Shown here piece by piece: positions 17,945 through 22,671 of a stretch of 22,671 nt of DNA (position 1 is the stretch's first letter; every line of letters begins with the position of its first letter). Made by a program: the position numbers and the translations under genes. The notes under the pieces are model-generated. The model searched no databases and was not told the DNA's origin. It saw only the letters and a list, made by a program, of their open reading frames with translations. This stretch comes from Chara braunii (Eukaryota > Streptophyta > Charophyceae > Charales > Characeae). Location of the stretch: NCBI GenBank assembly GCA_003427395.1, contig BFEA01000411.1:1231677-1254347 (forward strand). Reading direction: 5' to 3'.

Positions 17945-18044
17945 CGACGCCACAAGCTTTCTCAAATGAAGGAGCATCAAAGGGGTCCGTTCCAACCCCT
18001 GCAAAGTATAAAAAAGCTGCATCCAGCTGGGGCTGACTCTTGAC
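17945..18044 (-). CDS. QARS: GlnRS exon 3 (33 codons plus one base)
   Basis: It encodes VKSQPQLDAAFLYFAGVGTD followed by PFDAPSFEKACGV and the first base of a Gly codon. This corresponds to the KIKTPAQLxAAFxFF...FEEACGVG segment of plant GlnRS. The acceptor is CAG at 18045-18047 and the donor GTAAGC at 17944-17939. It ends in phase 1, and the split Gly codon (G plus GA) is completed by exon 4, which supports the pairing of the two exons. Confidence 0.95.
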
Positions 18045-18159
18045 CTGCGTACAGAAATGTGAAACAGTGATCATTAGTTGCAGAGAGATAGGTCTTGATG
18101 AGGCCCACCCCTCTATAAGCATATCCAGATTCACTCCAAAGATCCCTAGAGAGAGAATA

Positions 18160-18205
18160 CATTAAGGCCTCAAGAAGGAGCTGCTATATAGTTCAGGAGA
18201 AAGCG
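18160..18205. repeat. 45-bp direct repeat, left copy
   Basis: AAGGCCTCAAGAAGGAGCTG followed by CTATATAGTTCAGG and GAAAGC. The partner at 19225-19270 reads AAGGCCTCAAGAGGGAGGTG, then CTACGTAGTTCAGG and GAAAGC. The copies are in the same orientation, about 1.06 kb apart. Confidence 0.9.
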
Positions 18206-18207
18206 AC

Positions 18208-18668
18208 TGCATTTCTCTTTCCTCTATGAATATGACCACACAAGCATATACAGATCCAGTCCAGAAATTCCTTTAAGGCACTACATTTCTCTTTCCTCCA
18301 AATGAATATGACCATACAAGATTCATTTAAACCACTGCGATTCTCTTTCCTCTAAATGAATTTTTCCATACAACTATGTCCAGATTCAGTCCAAAAGTCC
18401 TCTAAGCCACTGCATTTCTCTTTCCTCCAAATGAATATGATCATACGAACATATCCAGATTCAGTCCAAAAATCCATTTAAGCCACTGCACATCTCTTTC
18501 CTCTAAATGAATATGACCATACAAACATATCCGGATTCAGTCCAAAAATTCCTTTAAGCCACAAATGCATCCGCATCCAGTCCAAAAATTCCTCTAAATG
18601 CACATTTATGTTTCCTCTAAATGAATATGACCACACAAATGCATCCGGATTGAGTCCAAAAACTCCTA
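18208..18668. repeat. Tandem array of about 70-80 bp units
   Basis: Six to seven units share CATTTCTCTTTCCTC, AAATGAATATGACCA, ACAAACATATCC and GATTCAGTCCAAAAAT, with internal deletions in some units (for example at about 18310 and 18565). Confidence 0.93.
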
Positions 18669-18739
18669 CCTACTTATCCCAAAAAAAACATACGTACGTT
18701 ATTCGAGTTGCCTTCGAAAATCGGACTTTTAGCAATCGC

Positions 18740-18840
18740 TCCTTTTTTCCCGAATAGAACGTACGGTCAAATCCAACGTACGTACGTACGTACGTTGTGT
18801 TCAAATACAACATACATATGTTGTATTCGGATTTCTCCAA
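18740..18840. repeat. Palindromic block with ACGT repeat
   Basis: CCGAATAGAACGTACGGTC on the left and ATGTTGTATTCGG on the right form imperfect arms. Between them lie ACGTACGTACGTACGTACGT (about 18777-18796) and CAACATACATATGTTG. The left arm resembles the foldback element at 5448 (CGAATACAATGTACGGTC), so it may be a diverged member of that family. Confidence 0.6.
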
Positions 18841-18995
18841 TTTTGATTTTTCGAAAAAATCAGAAAAATCCGAAAATAAAACAATGTTGTACAGCAATGC
18901 AATACAAACGGCTTTTGCCAGAGGGTCTTGACAAAATTCACAATCAAATTCGAGAAAAAAAAAAAAAAACGAGTATAAAAATATTTTTCACGGCA
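18838..18995. repeat. A/T-rich dispersed repeat, copy 3
   Basis: It has TTTTTCGAAAAA, ATGTTGTACAGCAATGCAAT, GGCTTTTGCCAGAGGGTC, AATCAAATTCGAGAAAA and AAAAATATTTTTCACGGC. It is the best match to copy 1. Confidence 0.85.
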
Positions 18996-19017
18996 GGGAC
19001 ATTTTATCGACTGAGTT

Positions 19018-19157
19018 TTTCAGAATTTTCGATTTCCAAAGAACTTCATTAAAAAATCCGACAAAAAAGTATGTTGTACAAAATTTCAATGCAAACAACT
19101 TTTGCCTCGTCTTGGTGAAATTCCCAACCAAATTCGAGATTAGAAAAAAAAAAAAAA
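19018..19157. repeat. A/T-rich dispersed repeat, copy 4
   Basis: It has TTTTCGATTTCC, GTATGTTGTACAAAATTTCA, CAACTTTTGCCTCGTC and AACCAAATTCGAGAT, then an A run. It lies directly after copy 3 in the same orientation. Confidence 0.85.
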
Positions 19158-19588
19158 AGGCTCCTGGAAAGTTGTGAGCTCAAATTCGTATGTTTTTTTG
19201 GGGTAAGCAGGAAGTCTGAGCATGCATCAAGGCCTCAAGAGGGAGGTGCTACGTAGTTCAGGGGAAAGCCCATTCATTAGAGATTACTAACGCAGCTCAA
19301 GATTAGTGAACCCTCAGGATTAGTAAATTACGTTCATCTACTGAGGGACGATTGGCGGATCACACTACCGCCTTTCTCCCTGAGGGTCGGCTCCTGGTCA
19401 ACCAGCAATATTTTGGAGAATGTAATGAATTAACAATCATCAAAACTGTCTGCAAGAGTCAAAATGTGGGAAAGGAAAAGGAGAGAGAGAGGGGGGGGGA
19501 GGGGAGGGGGAGCAGCGGGAGCGAGGAGGAAATAGGGCAGCGAGAGGAATTGAGGCTACCAAAACTTGGAGCATAATGATAAACCTAC

Positions 19589-19660
19589 CTTCCCTGTGAC
19601 CACATACTCGAGCAGCGTCTTCCTGTGCACCAACGCATTCGCAGGAAACTTGGTTGCCGT
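19589..19660 (-). CDS. QARS: GlnRS exon 2 (24 codons)
   Basis: It encodes TATKFPANALVHRKTLLEYV followed by VTGK. The ATKFPANALVHR string is a strongly conserved helix region of the first RNA-binding domain in plant GlnRS and follows directly from the exon 1 product. The acceptor is CAG at 19661-19663 and the donor GTAGGT at 19588-19583; both are phase 0. The family usually has a Val where the first Thr stands here, a small difference. Confidence 0.95.
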
Positions 19661-20029
19661 CTGTGGCACAACAAAAAAAAAAAAGAAACTTAAACACAGA
19701 TCGACAGGGTACTGGGGGGAAAAAAAAAGTACAGGGATTAAGAAGCGATAGGAATGAGCCAGCAGAAAGGAAAACCAAAGTCCTAAAACTTTCATCTTGA
19801 CTGCCATTATTGTGTAAGAGAGAATAAATAGAACACATCCCAGTTCATCTGAATAACGTTGATATGTTTCGATCCACCGGGAAACAAAAAACAAAAAAAC
19901 TATTTCGTAGCACAGCCAGAATCAGATCCTCCATAGCAAATTCCATACCTGTGCTGCAGCCGGGCCACCTTTGGTTGACCGGGCGACCCGGTGGGGCTCT
20001 TTCAACGCACTCGGGTCAACGCACTCGGG

Positions 20030-20195
20030 TTGACTCCACTGGCTAAATCCACTGACTGGTTGGTTCTAAGGACTTGCTGAATCCAGTGGCTGAATCCAGT
20101 GGCTAAAAGAGAGGCTAAGAGAGGCTGAATCCACTGGCTAAATCCACTGACTGGCTGGTTCTAAGGACTGGCTAAAAGAGAGGCTAAGAATCCTG
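20030..20195. repeat. 95-bp duplication with nested short repeats
   Basis: GGCTAAATCCACTGACTGG followed by TTGGTTCTAAGGACT (20040 onward) returns at about 20135 as GGCTAAATCCACTGACTGG and CTGGTTCTAAGGACT. Between them TGAATCCAGTGGCT and AAGAGAGGCTAAGAGAGGCT repeat at shorter period. Confidence 0.9.
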
Positions 20196-21269
20196 TCTTC
20201 AGTTGTTATTATAAGAAACGTAATAATGGAAGGTTAAGAAATTCTGAGAAAAGTGGAGGGTGCTAGGACTATGAGCGAGAAATCCAAGTTGCAAAATCAC
20301 CAAGTAGCTCAGATAGTCATGAACCAAGCAGAGAGTGCAATGCACCAAGATACCGTCCACATAAGAGCAATACAATGAACTCTATTGTCCATGTCGCCAC
20401 TCTCTGGTCACACCAACATTGTATCCAACGTCGCACTTTACTGTCTGTCGCCCAGCGTCCAGCCTATCCTACTCAGCCTATCTAGTCCATCTACGTTCTC
20501 GCAACAGGATCACTCTGAAGTCAAAGACCAATGTATGTGACGTCAACACCAATGCCGACCACCCGGGTACGTTCTGTCTCCTCTCGCTATCACCCCCCTG
20601 TCTGCCCACATCATGCGCCTCCTACCCAAGGACCACCTTCGCCATCACCTGCCCTGCGCCCCAGCTGCCCGGCTATGGCTGCTGTGCGCCCGCTGCCTCA
20701 GCAGCGCCCCTCTCACCACTGCGCCCATGCTCGTGTCCGACCAGCAGCACTCATGCAGACACTTGCACAGCAACGCAGCAGCGTGTCCGCATTGCCTGCC
20801 CAGGCCAGCATGCCCTGCCCTGGGCTGGCCTCTTTCCTTTGTGGAAAGTGCTGCCCCTGCTCTGTCTGCGCAGGCCTGGCTGGGGAAGTTTCCAGTAGCT
20901 TCCAGTCGGGCCCCAGTGTCTGCACCCAGGCCCACTTCTACAGTTAAGGGTCTGGGCCCTTTTTGGTTGGGCACCCACAAGTAGCCGTCCAGGCGTCAAG
21001 TGTTGGCCGCATTCTCATTGGCTCGCGGCGACTGTGTGACGACAATGCTGCTTTCTCATTTGTCCGTGGCCGCTGCGTGATGTGTCAGTCTCGCACTGCG
21101 CATGCCCAGGACGCAACCACCCGGCCCTGGGCTCAACTGTGCAGTGCAGCCCTTGTTGCTTGAAACAGCCTGGAGGCTCTTGTTTCCCTGTAACCAACAG
21201 GCGTGCTGCAACTGTCTGAGTACCCACATATGGAAGATGTTGTAAACAGTTCTCTGGTGGATATTCAGG

Positions 21270-21291
21270 CCCGCCTTCACTTAGGGCGGGC
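21270..21291. repeat. GC-rich perfect hairpin
   Basis: GCCCGCC, an eight-base loop TTCACTTA, and GGGCGGGC form a seven-base-pair stem. No role is evident inside the intron. Confidence 0.6.
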
Positions 21292-21404
21292 ACAATGCTT
21301 GCTGGGGCCCCTCAGCCTAGAACACTTGCATGTCTGCCGGGCCCCTGAGAGGGCTCAGTCCTCGCAAGGGGGAGGACTTACAATTGTAGAGTTCTGATTA
21401 AACA

Positions 21405-21444
21405 AGGGGGGAGGGGGGGAGGGAGGGAGGGAGGGAGGGAGGGC
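21405..21444. repeat. GGGA tandem repeat with G-quadruplex potential
   Basis: It consists of two or three long G runs, then about seven GGGA units on the plus strand, ending 17 bases from the exon 1 donor. In the pre-mRNA it is a CCCT pyrimidine tract just inside the intron. Confidence 0.9.
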
Positions 21445-21461
21445 AGGCAGTTATCACATAC

Positions 21462-21512
21462 AGTGTAGACAAGGTTTCCGACACTTTTGTCGCATCCTCC
21501 ACGAAGGCCAGC
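21462..21512 (-). CDS. QARS: GlnRS exon 1 of those visible (17 codons)
   Basis: This exon encodes AGLRGGCDKSVGNLVYT, part of the first N-terminal RNA-binding domain of eukaryotic GlnRS, where plant enzymes carry a very similar GCDxxVGNLLY stretch. The acceptor is a pyrimidine-rich tract ending in CAG at 21513-21515, and the donor is GTATGT at 21461-21456. Both boundaries are phase 0. An earlier exon must exist because the protein has no start here. I could not find it between 21513 and 22671, so it is probably outside the window. The donor is followed within about 12 bases by a long C/T repeat (see the G-rich tract on the plus strand). Confidence 0.85.
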
Positions 21513-21804
21513 CTGCAGAAACAGCAGAAAAAAATCATCATTTGATATTTATAGAAATTAGCTGCGTCTCAACGAAAATTAACAGAAAAGAAAGAATAAC
21601 ACCTTCCAGAGCATGCAGCACATGTCATCAGATTACCACAGCCTTGGCTTTACAGAAATCAGGCCGATGATTCATCGGGCAGCATATGTACGCGTATATA
21701 TACATTTTTGTGGTGAAACTCTGAAGAAACATTTCGTTGCAGCCCCTCGTTTGTTGTCCTCCTCTCCCTCTCTGCCTACCGTTTACCTGGCAGTTCTGTC
21801 AGAG

Positions 21805-21913
21805 CATATATATATTGTCACATGATATCAGAGCGCCAAAGCGAAAAACAGAAACAAAAAAAAATTATTTCATTTTTAATCTTCTTCCTTACAACTCCCC
21901 CTGTTCAGAACCT
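21805..21913 (+). repeat. Duplicated repeat with TATCAGAGC motif, copy A
   Basis: TATATATTGTCACATGATAT leads into CAGAGCGCCAAAGCGAAAAA, an A-rich stretch, then ATCTTCTTCCTTACAACTCC and CAGAACC. TGATATCAGAGC (21823-21834) differs by one base from the tRNA-Met type primer binding site TGGTATCAGAGC, and the preceding CA would suit an LTR end. This is an inference; no LTR pair was found. Confidence 0.6.
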
Positions 21914-22177
21914 CTTGCGTACAAGGCCGCCCACGTGGATGTAGGTTGAGCGGCGGCTGCACCCACCCCCGTGTGTCATATCGACCCACTAGCACACAGC
22001 CAAAAGGCAAAGAGGCAAAGAAGAGAGGAAGATAACAGCCAAATAAAACAGAACAGGGGGCAACAAAACAGATCCCAGATGACAAGTCCCACATGCAAGC
22101 ACCGACCTTGCCCACAGGCCAAACGACGGGACAAGACCAACCAGGATGTCAAAACATTCTTGTCTGCAAAGAAATCA

Positions 22178-22303
22178 AACTATATATGTCGTCACATAAA
22201 TATCAGAGCGCAAAAGCGAAAAAAAGAAAAAAGAACAAAGAACAAAGAAAAAAATGCATTCGTTTTCTTATCTTCTTCCTTACAACTCCCGGGACAGAGA
22301 ACC
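22178..22303 (+). repeat. Duplicated repeat with TATCAGAGC motif, copy B
   Basis: It matches copy A in order: TATATATGTCGTCACATAAA, TATCAGAGCGCAAAAGCG, an A-rich stretch, TATCTTCTTCCTTACAACTC and CAGAGAACC. It lies about 375 bases further on in the same orientation. Confidence 0.65.
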
Positions 22304-22559
22304 ACACCCAAGTTATTGTATGGGACGATGGGCCCGTTTCCTAGCAGGGTTCACAAATTTAATTTCTATTAAAAAAACAAAAAAGAACACAAAACGATTT
22401 GCACTCATGGATCGATCCTCATCTTATTCACGCTAGCTATGGATTTACCCTGGATCCTGGATCACATTCACACTGCCCCTGGATCACCCACAAGCTGACC
22501 ACGGATTTCGTCTTTTTCCAGACTTACCCTTGCTCTTAACAGTCTCCTCCCCAGCACCC

Positions 22560-22671
22560 CAGTACGTCCTCCTCCCCCCTCCCCCCTTCCCCTTCCACCT
22601 TTCCCCTCCCCTTCCCGCTTTCACTTCCCTCTTCCCCCTTCCGCCCCACCCTTTCACTTCCCTCTTCCCCT
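22560..22671. repeat. C/T-rich tract at window end
   Basis: More than 100 bases are almost entirely C and T on the plus strand, with TTTCACTTCCCTCTTCCCC present twice (about 22619 and 22651). The tract runs off the window. Confidence 0.85.

Larger units (their letters stand above)
18045..19588 (-). other. GlnRS intron 2
   Basis: A 1.5 kb intron almost filled by repeats. A 45-bp direct repeat (18160 and 19222) encloses a tandem array (18208-18668), a palindromic block (18740-18840) and two A/T-family copies (18838-19157). GA and G-rich sequence lies at 19480-19520. Confidence 0.75.
19661..21461 (-). other. GlnRS intron 1 of those visible
   Basis: A 1.8 kb intron. It has a short tandem block (20030-20195), a GC-rich stretch (20560-21370) with long but unrecognised plus-strand frames, a perfect hairpin (21270-21291) and the GGGA repeat (21405-21444) next to the donor. 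Confidence 0.65.
887..21512 (-). other. QARS: Glutaminyl-tRNA synthetase gene (partial, 12 exons visible)
   Basis: Glutaminyl-tRNA synthetase (EC 6.1.1.18) charges tRNA-Gln with glutamine using ATP and acts in cytosolic translation. Twelve minus-strand blocks at 21512-21462, 19660-19589, 18044-17945, 14030-13935, 12971-12910, 11453-11355, 7814-7710, 6758-6606, 4458-4403, 3575-3485, 2748-2662 and 1084-887 join without a frame break into 390 residues. All eleven internal introns are GT-AG, with phases 0,0,1,1,0,0,0,0,2,0,0. In order the product has the two N-terminal RNA-binding regions typical of eukaryotic GlnRS (about residues 1-150), a Lys-rich linker (about 150-195) and the start of the class Ic catalytic core (from about 200), with HIGH at residues 241-244. 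Plant GlnRS is roughly twice this length, so both ends are missing. The start codon and about 40-50 N-terminal residues should lie beyond 21513, and the KMSKS-type loop and anticodon-binding domains before position 1. The gene identity is secure; the species is inferred. Confidence 0.95.
21513..22671 (-). other. Region upstream of the first visible GlnRS exon
   Basis: It is presumably an intron, because exon 1 starts at a splice acceptor. It holds a duplicated PBS-like repeat (21805-21913, 22178-22303), TGGATC-rich sequence at 22410-22490 and a C/T-rich tract (22560-22671). No exon for the GlnRS N-terminus was found. Confidence 0.6.

Noticed and set aside
20419-20947. Plus-strand open frames of 123-159 residues in GC-rich sequence
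   Set aside because: They are Pro/Cys/Ser-rich and open in all three plus frames and in minus frames, with no recognisable motif. They sit inside an intron, and long frames are expected from GC-rich sequence poor in stop codons.
22510-22560. Candidate N-terminal GlnRS exon ending AGEETVKSK before a GTAAGT donor on the minus strand
   Set aside because: The residues loosely resemble the family's early GLDEKTARNT region and the donor is good. However, the phase (1) does not fit exon 1 (phase 0), the upstream sequence on the coding strand is purine-rich with no acceptor, and a further exon would still be missing.

Overview
The window is eukaryotic nuclear DNA. It carries one protein-coding gene that I can establish: an interior part of a cytosolic-type glutaminyl-tRNA synthetase (GlnRS, QARS) on the minus strand. 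Twelve consecutive exons (21512 down to 887) join in frame across GT-AG introns with consistent phases. Together they make 1170 coding bases, or 390 codons, running from the N-terminal RNA-binding region through the linker and class I signature ([14 protein letters not shown]) to the LRMK...AYRIK part of the catalytic core. The true N-terminus lies beyond the right edge, and the C-terminal half, with the KMSKS-type loop and anticodon-binding barrels, lies beyond the left edge. About 94% of the 20.6 kb between the first and last exon is intron.

The protein reads most like plant GlnRS (for example [35 protein letters not shown]-type junctions and a KPTKKKDKKK linker). The dispersed elements also look plant-like: primer-binding-site-like TATCAGAGC motifs, tRNA-headed SINE-like repeats and foldback MITE-like elements. 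I infer a green-plant genome with long repeat-filled introns. A charophyte-type streptophyte alga would fit, but the species cannot be fixed from sequence alone.

Layout, following transcription from right to left: 22671-21513 is an upstream intron or 5' part with a C/T-rich end and a duplicated PBS-like repeat. Exons 1-3 (21512-17945) cover the first RNA-binding domain, with introns holding tandem repeats, a palindromic ACGT block and A/T-rich repeats. The 3.9 kb intron 3 (17944-14031) has a possible LTR-retroelement start at about 15.0 kb, a SINE-like copy and tandem arrays. Exons 4-6 (14030-11355) surround two adjacent MITE-like foldbacks and two tRNA-like SINE heads. Intron 6 (3.5 kb) has a duplicated block with an 89-bp indel. 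Exon 7 (linker), exon 8 (HIGH) and exons 9-12 follow.

The most notable non-coding items are three. Two decayed tandem copies of the HIGH-containing end of exon 8 lie in the adjacent intron. A U6 snRNA-like sequence lies antisense in intron 10. At least three small repeat families (SINE-like, foldback, A/T-rich) are each present in several copies in this one gene. I found no bacterial features, CRISPR array, rRNA or intact tRNA gene.
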